Assembly (NCBI RefSeq): GCF_000725805.1
Contig: NZ_JOFT01000063.1
Span: 1 to 18,467, forward strand
DNA from: Streptomyces xanthophaeus
Lineage (GTDB): Bacteria > Actinomycetota > Actinomycetes > Streptomycetales > Streptomycetaceae
Direction: 5' to 3'
Length of the DNA: 18,467 bases
Shown: positions 1 to 7,974 of the stretch, piece by piece
How the letters are laid out: every line of letters starts with the position of its first letter
Numbering within the stretch: position 1 is the stretch's first letter
Notes under the pieces: model-generated
The model's input: the letters and a program-made list of their open reading frames with translations, nothing else
Databases searched by the model: none
Told to the model about the DNA's origin: nothing
Made by a program: the position numbers and the translations under genes

Positions 1-98
1 TTCGAGTGCAGGCTCTGGTCGATCAGCGAATGAGCCGGTTTGTACAGGATGGTGTCGAGCAGCATGGGTGTTCCCGAGTACGCGAGCCATCGGCACAT
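1..98 (-). CDS. Class II glutamine amidotransferase (5' end only)
   Basis: Only the first 32 codons lie in the window; the gene runs off the left edge on the minus strand. The translation starts MCRWLAYSGTPMLLDTILYK and continues through an AHSLIDQSLHS stretch. This is the characteristic N-terminus of stand-alone class II (Ntn-type) glutamine amidotransferases of the YafJ/EgtC-like group. In that family Cys2 becomes the N-terminal nucleophile after Met removal and hydrolyses glutamine or a related gamma-glutamyl amide; Cys2 is present. The ATG is at 96-98, with an AGGTGA-like Shine-Dalgarno about 6-8 nt upstream. A perfect 7-bp hairpin lies in its leader at 120-137. The cyclase-family gene is divergent. 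The family call is confident from the N-terminal signature; the specific substrate cannot be judged from 32 residues. Confidence 0.85.
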   Translation of the reverse strand, partial: MCRWLAYSGTPMLLDTILYKPAHSLIDQSLHS

Positions 99-119
99 GC
101 GTCATCACCTGGGTCCTCA

Positions 120-137
120 CCGCACCGCGGGGTGCGG
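120..137 (-). promoter_or_regulatory. Hairpin in the leader of the amidotransferase gene
   Basis: CCGCACC at 120-126 and GGTGCGG at 131-137 form a perfect 7-bp stem with a 4-nt loop. It sits about 22 nt upstream of the minus-strand start codon at 98, just beyond the ribosome binding site. It could be a leader structure, an operator, or chance in GC-rich DNA. The rest of the divergent spacer (99-328) shows no confident -10/-35 pair. Confidence 0.3.
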
Positions 138-328
138 GAACGTGGGGATCTCGTGCGGCCAGTCCCATTCTCGGCTCCCTCCTCGGGGAGCGCACGCGGG
201 CGTCGGCTTCCTCGGCGCCGCGCTCGTGAAGTCGCGCGCCGACACCGTCCATCACGGTGAGGCGTCGTAGGATCACGCGTCGTGTCCGGCCCGAGCGGCT
301 GGACGTCCTCACGAGCCTGGAGCGCCGG

Positions 329-1264
329 GTGGAGATGAGCAGCAGCCCCGCCGAGGCGGTCTCCCGCGAGGAGTTCGACGCGCTCTTCGAGGCGGTCCGT
401 ACGTGGGGCCGCTGGCCCGAAGCCGACCGGGGCGCCTGGAACAGGGTGACGGCGGACCACGTCCAGCGGGCGGCCTCCCTTGTCCGGTCCGGCAAGGCCG
501 TCCCCCTGGGGCGGCCCTGGGACACCCGGTCCGGGCCGGACAACGTACGGCCCGCGCTGCACTACATGTCCGACCTCGGCGACGTGGAGAGCCCGGAACC
601 GTCCACCTACAAGGACTTCCTCGGCGCGGACTACCACGGCAAGGGCGTGAGCCATCTCGACGCGCTGTCCCACATCGCCTACCGGGGGCAGCTCTACGAC
701 GGCCGGACGGCGCACGAGGCCGTCGGCGCCGGGGGCGCCCGCTTCGGCGCGGTGTCGGCGCTCGGCCCCCTCGTCACCAGGGGCGTGCTGCTCGACCTGC
801 CCGCCGTCCTGGGGGTGGACTGGCTGGAGCCCGGGCACGCGGTCCACGCGCGGGACGTCGTGGCCGCGGAGGAGGTGCTCGGCGTGACGGTCGGCGACGG
901 CGACGCGGTGCTGCTGCGTTCCGGCCACGTCCGCCGGCGCCGGGAGACCGGCCCCTGGGACTCGGCTGCGGCGAGTGCCGGCTGGCACGTGGACGCCTTG
1001 CCCCTGCTGGCCGAGCGCGCCATCGCCCTGCTCGGCGGCGACGGGGACAGCGACGTACGGCCGTCACCCGTCGAGGGGCTGCACTCCCCCGTCCACGCGC
1101 TCGCCATCACCGCGATGGGGGTGCCGCTGCTGGACAACCTCGACCTGGAGGCGCTCTCCGCGGCCTGCGCCGGGGCGGGCCGGTACACGTTCATGCTCGT
1201 CGTGAGCCCGCTGAACGTGCCCGGCGGGACGGGCTCGCCCGTCAATCCCGTCGCCATCCTCTAG
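329..1264 (+). CDS. Cyclase family (kynurenine formamidase-like) metal hydrolase
   Basis: Protein of about 311 residues of the cyclase family (Pfam PF04199), which includes bacterial kynurenine formamidase and other metal-dependent amide or ester hydrolases. The family metal motif HxGTHxDxxxH appears as HGKGVSHLDALSH around nt 635-675. The downstream GDAVLLRSGHVRRR stretch and the C-terminal TFMLVVSPLNVPGGTGSPVNP are typical of the actinobacterial branch. GTG at 329 has GGAG at 319-322 with 6-nt spacing. ATG at 335 is an equally possible start but lies further from that site, and GTG at 257 is in frame but has weaker coding character before about nt 290. The gene appears monocistronic: the next gene begins after a short gap with its own possible -10 box. 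The substrate is unknown; no kynurenine pathway genes are nearby. Confidence 0.85.
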   Translation: MEMSSSPAEAVSREEFDALFEAVRTWGRWPEADRGAWNRVTADHVQRAASLVRSGKAVPLGRPWDTRSGPDNVRPALHYMSDLGDVESPEPSTYKDFLGADYHGKGVSHLDALSHIAYRGQLYDGRTAHEAVGAGGARFGAVSALGPLVTRGVLLDLPAVLGVDWLEPGHAVHARDVVAAEEVLGVTVGDGDAVLLRSGHVRRRRETGPWDSAAASAGWHVDALPLLAERAIALLGGDGDSDVRPSPVEGLHSPVHALAITAMGVPLLDNLDLEALSAACAGAGRYTFMLVVSPLNVPGGTGSPVNPVAIL

Positions 1265-1276
1265 AGCCGGGAGGAA

Positions 1277-1282
1277 TATACT
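1277..1282 (+). promoter_or_regulatory. Possible -10 box before the GAF/PP2C gene
   Basis: TATACT lies in an AT-rich patch just after the cyclase stop codon and is a good TANNNT -10 match in otherwise GC-rich DNA. The -35 region is poor. Transcription would start near 1289-1291, where an in-frame GTG at 1291 would be leaderless. The internal ATG at 1330 has a real Shine-Dalgarno sequence. Confidence 0.4.
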
Positions 1283-1329
1283 CAAATCGGGTGATCGAGA
1301 GCGCTCCGGTGGTGAGGGGAGTGGTGCAG

Positions 1330-4074
1330 ATGGGGGTCGTGGGCGACCACATCGGCCCCGTGCGTTCCCGTGACCGGTTTCTGCACGGCGAGTCGGTCGA
1401 CGGGAGCGTGCGCAGCCCGATCCTGAGCTCGTGGGAGCGCTGCCTGCTGCTGGGGCTGTCACCGGATCAGACCGAGCTGCCCTTCACGGAGGACTTCGAC
1501 CCGGACGGTCCGCTCGTGCGCGCCGCCGCGCCCGTGCTCGACCGGCTGCAAGCGATCTTCGCGGGCAGCCAGATGAACATCTGCCTCGCCGACGGGCACG
1601 GCACGGTCCTGGAGCGCCGCTTCGGCGACCAGTCCCTGCTCAGACATCTCGCCCCGATCCAGACCGTGCCCGGTTTCGTGTTCACCGAACGGGTCGCGGG
1701 CACGAACGGCATCGGCCTCACCCTCGCGGAGAGGCGTCTCGTCCAGGTCTACGGCGCCGAGCACTTCGCCGAGCGGTCCCAGTCGAGCGCCTGCACCGCC
1801 ATCCCCGTGCGCGACCCGCTCAGCGGGCACATCGAGGGCGTCCTGTGCCTCGGCTACCCGTACACCGACGCGGACCCCGCGCTGGTCCCGTTGGTGCGCC
1901 GGGCGGCCGAGGCCGTCGAACGACGGCTGATGGAGCAGAGTTCGGAGCGCGAGCACGGTCTGCTCCGGGCCTACCTCGACGCGGAGAGCCGCGTGCAGGT
2001 GGGCGAGGGCATCCTGGACGGGCACCCGTTCGGCCTGGACGAGCTGCTCCAGTGCGACCTGGACCACCCCGACCAGCAGATCCTCAAGGAGCGGGCCACC
2101 GAGCTGATGTCCTCGGACCGGCTGGCCGCCGCCGAGGTCCCGCTGTCGCGCGGCCGTTCGGTGACCCTCGTGAGCCGTCTGGTGACGAGCCCTTCGGGGG
2201 CCGAGGGGGTCGTGATCGAGGCGCTCCTCCCCGAGGACGAGGACCGGCACGCCCCCGCACCCGCCCACGTCGACGCCCCCGCACCCGCACCCGCCCATGC
2301 CGGGGCCCCCGCACCCGCCGCCCCGCGCACCGCCGTACCGGCCGGCGGCACGGTCAGGGGCCTGGTGCTGGTGGGCGAGCCGGAGGTCGGGAAGTACGCC
2401 GTCGCGGCCCGGCGGCGTCTGGAGCTGCTGGCCGAGGCCAGCAACCGTATCGGCACCACCCTGGACGTGGAGCGCACCGCCTGGGAGCTCGCCGAGACGG
2501 CGGTCCCCCGCCTGGCCGACTTCGTCACCATCGACGTGCCCGAGTCCGTCCTGCGCGGCGAGGAGTCCGCCCAGCCCACCACCGAGATGCACCGCACCGT
2601 GGTCCACGGCATCCGCGAGGACTGCCCCTTCTACCCCGCGGGCGAGCACGTCACCCTGCGCCCGACGACACCCCACATGCGCTGCCTGGCGACCGGCCAG
2701 CCGGTCCTGGAACCCGATCTGAAGGCCGCCTTCGGCTGGATCGCCCAGGACCCCGAGCACGCGGAGCGGCTCCTCGCCCACAACGTCCACTCCCTCATCA
2801 CCGTTCCGCTGCTCGCCCGTGGCGTCGTCCTGGGCATCGCCAGCTTCTACCGTTCCCAGGACCCCGCCCCCTTCGGGGACGACGACCGCTCGCTGGCCCA
2901 GGAGCTCGCCGCCCGCGCCTCCCTGTGCATCGACAACGCCCGCCGCTACACGCGTGAGCACACCCTGGCCCTGGCCCTCCAGCGCAGCCTTCTCCCGCAC
3001 GGCCTGCCCGAGCAGGACGCCGTCGAGGTCGCCCACCGCTACCTGCCCGCCGAGACCGGCGTGGGCGGCGACTGGTTCGACGTCATCCCCCTCTCCGGCA
3101 CCCGCGTCGCCCTGCTCGTCGGCGACGTCGTCGGCCACGGACTGCACGCCGCCGCCACCATGGGCCGGCTGCGCACCGCCGCGCGCAACTTCGCCGAACT
3201 GGAACTCGCCCCCGACGAACTCCTCACGCACCTGGACAACCTCATGGTGCGCCTCGACCGGGAGGAGGGCGGCGACAATCCCGCCGTCGGCAGCACCGGC
3301 ATCGTCGGCGCCACCTGCCTGTACGTCGTCTACGACCCCACCACGCAGGAGTGCACGATGGCCCGCGCCGGGCACCCGCCGCCCGTCCTGGTCCGTCCGG
3401 ACGGCACCGTGACCCTCCTCGACCTGCCCGCCGGACCTCCGCTCGGCCTCGGCGGCCTGCCCTTCGAGTCCATCGAGATCCGCCTCCCCGAACACAGCCA
3501 GCTGGTCCTCTACACCGACGGGCTGATCGAGGACCGGCACCGCGACATCGACGTGGCCCTGGACGAACTGCGCCGCGTGCTGGCCCACCCGGACCGGGCT
3601 CCCCGGGACACCTGCCAAGCCGTCCTGGACGCCGTGGCACCCGAACACCCCGCCGACGACATCGCCCTGCTCGTCGCCCGCACCAACGCCCTGTCCCCCG
3701 ACCGCATCGCCACCTGGGACCTGCCCGCCGACCCGGCCCTCGTCAGCGAGGTCCGGGCCTCCGCCGTCGCCCAGCTGAGCCGGTGGGGTCTGGAGGAATC
3801 GGCGTTCGCCACGGAACTGATGCTCAGTGAGCTGGTCACGAACGCCGTCCGCTACGGCACCGCGCCCATCCGGGTGCGCCTCATCCACGACCGCACGCTG
3901 ATCTGCGAGGTCCACGACGCCAGCAGCACCGCCCCCCGCATGCGCCTGTCGACGAACACCGACGAGGGCGGCCGCGGCCTGTTCCTCGTCGCTCAGCTCG
4001 CCCAGGCCTGGGGCACCCGCTACACCACCGCAGGAAAGGTCATCTGGGCCGAGTGCGCCCTGGAGGCGGCATGA
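1330..4074 (+). CDS. SpoIIE-type PP2C phosphatase with two GAF domains and an RsbW-like ATPase domain
   Basis: 914 residues, probably a cytoplasmic regulator of anti-sigma or anti-anti-sigma switching. Domains: an N-terminal sensor module with SSWERC (about residue 34) and AGTNGIG (about 123), resembling the GAF input region of AcoR-type activators (about 60-200); a Pro/Ala/His-rich linker (about 301-337); a second GAF (about 360-540); a SpoIIE/PP2C phosphatase (about 550-790) with GVGGDWFD, GDVVGHG and LYTDGLIEDR acidic metal motifs; and a C-terminal HATPase_c domain (about 797-914) with ELVTNAVRYG and GGRGLFLV. Such proteins combine RsbU-like phosphatase and RsbW-like kinase modules. ATG 1330 is chosen because AGGGGAG precedes it with about 9-nt spacing. 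In-frame GTG 1291 would be leaderless. The open frame extends upstream to 403, but that part is antisense-type noise over the cyclase gene. No sigma factor or STAS partner gene is adjacent. Confidence 0.9.
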   Translation: MGVVGDHIGPVRSRDRFLHGESVDGSVRSPILSSWERCLLLGLSPDQTELPFTEDFDPDGPLVRAAAPVLDRLQAIFAGSQMNICLADGHGTVLERRFGDQSLLRHLAPIQTVPGFVFTERVAGTNGIGLTLAERRLVQVYGAEHFAERSQSSACTAIPVRDPLSGHIEGVLCLGYPYTDADPALVPLVRRAAEAVERRLMEQSSEREHGLLRAYLDAESRVQVGEGILDGHPFGLDELLQCDLDHPDQQILKERATELMSSDRLAAAEVPLSRGRSVTLVSRLVTSPSGAEGVVIEALLPEDEDRHAPAPAHVDAPAPAPAHAGAPAPAAPRTAVPAGGTVRGLVLVGEPEVGKYAVAARRRLELLAEASNRIGTTLDVERTAWELAETAVPRLADFVTIDVPESVLRGEESAQPTTEMHRTVVHGIREDCPFYPAGEHVTLRPTTPHMRCLATGQPVLEPDLKAAFGWIAQDPEHAERLLAHNVHSLITVPLLARGVVLGIASFYRSQDPAPFGDDDRSLAQELAARASLCIDNARRYTREHTLALALQRSLLPHGLPEQDAVEVAHRYLPAETGVGGDWFDVIPLSGTRVALLVGDVVGHGLHAAATMGRLRTAARNFAELELAPDELLTHLDNLMVRLDREEGGDNPAVGSTGIVGATCLYVVYDPTTQECTMARAGHPPPVLVRPDGTVTLLDLPAGPPLGLGGLPFESIEIRLPEHSQLVLYTDGLIEDRHRDIDVALDELRRVLAHPDRAPRDTCQAVLDAVAPEHPADDIALLVARTNALSPDRIATWDLPADPALVSEVRASAVAQLSRWGLEESAFATELMLSELVTNAVRYGTAPIRVRLIHDRTLICEVHDASSTAPRMRLSTNTDEGGRGLFLVAQLAQAWGTRYTTAGKVIWAECALEAA
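2248..2343 (+). repeat. Pro/Ala/His-rich low-complexity linker coding repeat
   Basis: Short imperfect repeats of CCCGCACCCGCCCA-like units encode repeated APAPAH and APAPA segments between the N-terminal sensor half and the second GAF domain of the phosphatase. Such tracts are flexible interdomain linkers and are prone to length change by slippage. Confidence 0.6.
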
Positions 4075-4167
4075 CGCGCGGCACGACGCGTCCAGGGCCC
4101 TCGCGGACCGGTTCACCCGTTCACACACTGAAGTCGGGCAATTCGTCGATATAGCGCAAACTCCCCG

Positions 4168-4173
4168 TAGAAT
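4168..4173 (+). promoter_or_regulatory. Possible -10 box for the ABC importer operon
   Basis: TAGAAT sits in a locally AT-richer stretch of the 141-bp gap between the phosphatase stop and the ATPase start, about 43 nt before the start codon. It fits the TANNNT -10 consensus. No good -35 hexamer is visible at 16-18 bp, so an activator or another sigma factor may be needed. No convincing LacI- or ROK-type operator palindrome was found. Confidence 0.4.
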
Positions 4174-4215
4174 CCCGCATGCAGTCGGGAAGAACTCGGA
4201 GGCCGACCCCCGGAG

Positions 4216-5745
4216 ATGTCTGTGCACGACGCTCCCGACACCTCGGATCCCCTGGTCCGCGTGCGCGGTCTCAGCAAGCGGTTCGGCGGCACCCTCGCGC
4301 TGGACGCGGTCGACCTCGACCTCCACGGGGGGAGCGTCCTCGCCCTGCTCGGCCCCAACGGCGCCGGCAAGTCCACCCTCATCAAGGTCCTCGCCGGGGT
4401 CCACCACGCCGACGCGGGCGAGGTGACGGTCGCGGGACACCCCCTCGGCTCCCATGCCGCCGCCCTCGACATGTCCTTCATCCACCAGGACCTCGGCCTC
4501 GTCGAGTGGATGACGGTCGCCGAGAACATCGCCCTGGGCGCCGGCTACCCACGCCGCTACGGACTGATCTCCTGGCGGCGCACCCGTGAGCACTGCGCAG
4601 AGGCCCTGCAACTCGTCGCCGGACACCTGGACGCCGACGCACGCATCGCCGACCTCGCCCCCGCCGAGCGTTCGCTCGTCGCCATCGCCCGGGCCCTGGC
4701 GACGCGGGCCCGGTTCCTCGTCCTCGACGAGCCGACCGCCACCCTCCCCGCCGCGGACTGCGCCCGGCTGTTCGACGTACTGCACGCCCTGCGCGACCGC
4801 GGACACGGCATCCTCTACGTCAGCCACCGGCTCGACGAGGTGTACAAGGTCGCCGATTCCTTCGCCGTCCTGCGCGACGGCCACGTCGTCGCCCGGGGCC
4901 GGCTCGACGGCTACAGCCCCACCCGTCTGGTGCGCGCCATCGTGGGCCGCGAACCGGCCGGCCACCGGCCCCTGACCTCACCCGCCACCGGGCCGCCCCT
5001 CCTGAGCCTCGACGCCGTGACCACCCCGTACGCCGGACCGGTCAGCCTGGACCTGCGGGCGGGCGAGATCCTCGGCATGGTCGGCCTGACCGGGGCCGGC
5101 CACATGGACCTGGGCCGCGCCCTCGCCGGCGCCCGGCCGCTCCTCGGCGGGCGGGTGCTGCTCGACGGCAGGCCGTACCGCCCGTCCTCGGTCCGCGCCG
5201 CGCTGGACGCCGGGGTCGGCTTCGTGGCGGCCAACCGTCAGGAGGAAGGCTGCGCCGCCCGGCTGACGGTGCGGGAGAACTTCCTGGCCAACCCCCGGTC
5301 GGCCGGCGTACCGGCCTGGCGCTGGACGGGTCCGCGGCGCGAGCGCGCCGAGGTGGACGCCCTGATCGACCGGTTCTCGGTGCTCCCCCGCGACAGCGAG
5401 GTGCCGATCGCCACCCTGTCCGGAGGCAACCAGCAGAAGGTCATGGTCGGCCGGTGGCTGCGTGGCCGCCTGCGCCTGCTCGTCCTCGAAGAGCCGACCG
5501 CCAGCGTGGACGTCGGCGCCAAGGCCACGATCTACCGCCTGCTCGACGACGCGCTCGCCGCCGGACTGGCGGTCCTGCTCATCTCCACCGATTTCGAGGA
5601 GGTCGCGGGCGTGTGCCACCGCGCTCTGGTGTTCGTACGCGGGACCGTGGCCGCCGAGCTGACCGGCACGGCCCTCACCGTCGCCGAACTCACCCGGACC
5701 GCCTCGGTCATGCCCCCCATCACCGGAGCTACGACGAGCCGATGA
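4216..5745 (+). CDS. Carbohydrate-type ABC importer ATP-binding protein (two NBDs)
   Basis: 509 residues with two fused nucleotide-binding domains, as in RbsA/MglA/XylG ATPases of the CUT2 family that energise monosaccharide or similar small-solute uptake. NBD1 has Walker A GPNGAGKST (46-54), a degenerate signature LAPAE (147-151), Walker B LVLDE (168-172) and the H-loop SHRLDEV. NBD2 has a degenerate Walker A GLTGAGHMD (290-298) that lacks the lysine, a good signature LSGGNQQK (401-408) and Walker B LVLEE (422-426). Lack of the second Walker A lysine is common in this family. ATG 4216 abuts GGAG; an in-frame GTG at 4222 has the same GGAG at 6-nt spacing, so the true start may be two codons later. 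The stop overlaps the permease start (ATGA), implying coupled translation. Confidence 0.93.
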   Translation: MSVHDAPDTSDPLVRVRGLSKRFGGTLALDAVDLDLHGGSVLALLGPNGAGKSTLIKVLAGVHHADAGEVTVAGHPLGSHAAALDMSFIHQDLGLVEWMTVAENIALGAGYPRRYGLISWRRTREHCAEALQLVAGHLDADARIADLAPAERSLVAIARALATRARFLVLDEPTATLPAADCARLFDVLHALRDRGHGILYVSHRLDEVYKVADSFAVLRDGHVVARGRLDGYSPTRLVRAIVGREPAGHRPLTSPATGPPLLSLDAVTTPYAGPVSLDLRAGEILGMVGLTGAGHMDLGRALAGARPLLGGRVLLDGRPYRPSSVRAALDAGVGFVAANRQEEGCAARLTVRENFLANPRSAGVPAWRWTGPRRERAEVDALIDRFSVLPRDSEVPIATLSGGNQQKVMVGRWLRGRLRLLVLEEPTASVDVGAKATIYRLLDDALAAGLAVLLISTDFEEVAGVCHRALVFVRGTVAAELTGTALTVAELTRTASVMPPITGATTSR

Positions 5746-6803
5746 CCACCTTCCCCTCGCCCCGGTCCGTACGGGACCGCCTTCGCGGGCACCTCCTCGG
5801 CACCTACGGCCTCCTGGCCCTCGCCGCCCTGCTCTTCCTCGTCTTCTCCGTCGCCCTGCCGGACACCTTCCCCACGCAGGACAACATCTCCTCGATCCTC
5901 TCCAACCAGTCGATCCCCGCCATCCTGGCGCTCGGCGCAACGATCCCCATCGCCGCCGGCAAGTTCGACCTGTCCATCGGCTACGGCCTCGGCCTGGCGC
6001 ACGTCATGGTGATGCAGCTCATCGTCAACGAGGGCTGGCCCTGGCCCCTCGCCTGCCTCGTGGTGGTGTGCGGGGGTACCGCGGTCGGCGCGCTCAACGG
6101 CGTCATCGTCGAGTTCGGGCAGATCGACTCCTTCATCGCCACGCTCGGCACCGGCAGCATGATGTACGCCTTCACCGGCTGGATCACCGACGGCGCCCGG
6201 ATCGTGCCCGGCCCGGACGGCCTGCCCGCGGCCTTCACCGGGCTCTACGACTCCCGGTTCCTCGGGCTGCCGCTGCCCGCCTTCTACGTCCTGGCCGTCG
6301 CCGCCGTGCTCTGGCTGGTACTGGAGCGGCTGCCGGCCGGCCGGTACCTGTACGTCATCGGCTCCAACCCGCGCGCCGCGGGCATGATCGGCATCCCCAC
6401 CCACCGGTACTCCGTCCTCGCCTTCGCCGCATCCGGCCTGGTCGTCGGCTGCGCCGGGGTCCTGCTCGCAGCCCAGCAGCAGACCGGCAACCCGAGTGTG
6501 GGACTGGACTACCTGCTGCCCGCGTTCGTCGGCGCCCTGCTCGGGTCCACCGCGATCAGACCGGGCCGCGCCAACGCCCTCGGCACCGTCGTGGCCGTCG
6601 CGGTCCTCGCCATCGGCCTGGCCGGGATCGGCCAGCTCGGCGCCCAGTTCTGGGCCACTCCGCTGTTCAACGGCGCCACCCTGCTCATCGCGGTCGGCCT
6701 GGCCGGCTACTCGGCCCGCCGCCGGCTGCGTACCGGCGCCACCGCGACCGGCCGCTCCCACGCCGAACCGTCGTCCGCACCGCCGCAGAACGGCCACCCC
6801 TGA
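5742..6803 (+). CDS. Carbohydrate-type ABC importer permease (RbsC-like)
   Basis: 353 residues, a polytopic inner-membrane permease of the branched-chain/CUT2 superfamily (BPD_transp_2). Visible signatures are hydrophobic segments from about residue 23 onward, the AAGKFDLSIG motif (RbsC-type GGIDLSVG equivalent), FIATLGTGSMMYAF, and the conserved GSNPRAAGMIGIPTHRYSVLAF cytoplasmic loop region that faces the ATPase. The C-terminal tail after the last membrane segment is hydrophilic, basic and then Pro/Ser-rich. The ATG overlaps the ATPase stop by four bases, which fixes the start and indicates an operon. It pairs with the upstream two-domain ATPase and the downstream lipoprotein. The transported solute cannot be deduced. 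Confidence 0.93.
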   Translation: MTTFPSPRSVRDRLRGHLLGTYGLLALAALLFLVFSVALPDTFPTQDNISSILSNQSIPAILALGATIPIAAGKFDLSIGYGLGLAHVMVMQLIVNEGWPWPLACLVVVCGGTAVGALNGVIVEFGQIDSFIATLGTGSMMYAFTGWITDGARIVPGPDGLPAAFTGLYDSRFLGLPLPAFYVLAVAAVLWLVLERLPAGRYLYVIGSNPRAAGMIGIPTHRYSVLAFAASGLVVGCAGVLLAAQQQTGNPSVGLDYLLPAFVGALLGSTAIRPGRANALGTVVAVAVLAIGLAGIGQLGAQFWATPLFNGATLLIAVGLAGYSARRRLRTGATATGRSHAEPSSAPPQNGHP

Positions 6804-6837
6804 ACCACCCCGTACGCGCACCCTCGTCAGGAGCACC

Positions 6838-7974
6838 GTGCATTCGAACGCCAAGACCAGCCGCACCGCCGCAGCCCTGCTGACGGTGTCCGCCGCCCTC
6901 GTCGCCGGCTGCGGGGGCGGGCCGTCGGCCGACAGCGGGCCCGCGCAGGCCGGCTGCCCCGCCGCCCTCGCCAAGGCCCGTACGGCCGTCCAGCAGGCGG
7001 AGAACAGCGACGCCACCTGGACGGGCCCCACCACCGGCCCCGCCGCGGTGCCCGGCAAGACCCTCGTCTACGTGGCGCAGACCATGACCAACCCCGGTGT
7101 CGCGGGCGTGGCGAAGGGACTCCAGGAAGCCGCGCGGACCATCGGCTGGAAGGTCCGGGTGATCGACGGCGAGGGCACTCCCGCGGGCATCCAGGCGGCG
7201 CTGAGCCAGGCGGTCACCCTCAAGCCCTCGGGCATCGTCATCGGCGGCTTCGACCCCCAGCTGACCGCGCAGCAGACGGCGCGCGCCCGGGCGGCCGGCA
7301 TCCCGCTCATCGGCTGGCACGCCGTGGGATCGCCGGGCCCGGACGAGGCCTCCGGTCTGTTCACCAACGTCACCACCAACGTGGAGGACGTGTCCAGGAT
7401 CAGCGCGGACTGGATCATCTCGGCGTCCGACGGCGACGCCGGAGTCGTCGTCTTCACCGACGACTCCATCCCGTTCGCGAGGAACAAGTCCGAACTGATC
7501 AAGAAGGAGCTCGCCACCTGTCCCGGCGTGAAGATCCTCGCCTACGAGAACATCCCCATCCCCGACGCGAGCAGCCGCACCGCCCAGGAGGTCTCCTCCC
7601 TCCTGTCCCGCTTCCAGGACCGGTGGACGCACTCCGTCGCCATCAACGACCTCTACTTCGCCGACGCCGCTCCGGCGCTGCGCGCGGCGGGCAAGCCGGG
7701 ATCCGGTCCGCCCTTCAACATCGGCGCGGGCGACGGCGACCCGTCCGCCTTCCAACGCATCAACAGCAAGCAGTTCCAGGCCGCCACGGTCCCCGAGCCG
7801 CTGTCCCAGCAGGGCTGGCAGATCGCCGACGAGTTCAACCGCGCCTTCGCCGGCGTGCCGGCCAGCGGCTACGTCGCCCCCGTCCACATCGCCACGGCTG
7901 CCAACAGCGGCGGCGCCACGTCGTGGGATCCGTCCGGGTACCGGGAGGCGTACCGGAAGGTCTGGCGGAAGTGA
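6838..7974 (+). CDS. ABC importer substrate-binding lipoprotein (Peripla_BP_4 type)
   Basis: 378 residues. A signal peptide ends in a lipobox V-A-G-C with Cys25 as the lipidation site, so the protein should be anchored to the outer face of the membrane. The body resembles RbsB/Peripla_BP_4 sugar-binding proteins: KTLVYVAQTMTNPGVAGVAKG, the IVIGGFDPQ strand, and an interlobe region with FNIGAGDGDPSAFQRI. GTG 6838 is chosen because AGGAG at 6829-6833 precedes it, and it gives the signal peptide directly. It lies 34 nt after the permease and is the last gene of the importer operon. A mature N-terminal extension of about 45 residues with a Cys and a helix-forming segment (AALAKARTAVQQAE) precedes the binding fold. 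The ligand is unknown; no sugar kinase or catabolic gene is adjacent. Confidence 0.92.
   Translation: MHSNAKTSRTAAALLTVSAALVAGCGGGPSADSGPAQAGCPAALAKARTAVQQAENSDATWTGPTTGPAAVPGKTLVYVAQTMTNPGVAGVAKGLQEAARTIGWKVRVIDGEGTPAGIQAALSQAVTLKPSGIVIGGFDPQLTAQQTARARAAGIPLIGWHAVGSPGPDEASGLFTNVTTNVEDVSRISADWIISASDGDAGVVVFTDDSIPFARNKSELIKKELATCPGVKILAYENIPIPDASSRTAQEVSSLLSRFQDRWTHSVAINDLYFADAAPALRAAGKPGSGPPFNIGAGDGDPSAFQRINSKQFQAATVPEPLSQQGWQIADEFNRAFAGVPASGYVAPVHIATAANSGGATSWDPSGYREAYRKVWRK

Noticed and set aside
23..988. 321-codon minus-strand open frame over the cyclase gene
   Set aside because: Shadow frame. The true minus-strand gene at the left edge is in a different frame and starts at 98.
403..1329. 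Upstream extension of the phosphatase frame over the cyclase gene
   Set aside because: Arg/Pro/Gly-rich shadow sequence. The cyclase is the real gene there, and the phosphatase has a good start with a Shine-Dalgarno at 1330.
1459..4965. 1168-codon open frame on the minus strand across the phosphatase and ATPase genes
   Set aside because: Antisense shadow caused by high GC and third-position bias. Its protein is low-complexity Gly/Val/Asp-rich with no domain, and it spans two clear plus-strand genes.
5532..7058. 508-codon minus-strand open frame across the permease and binding-protein genes
   Set aside because: Composition is typical of antisense frames in GC-rich DNA; the plus-strand genes have clear family motifs.
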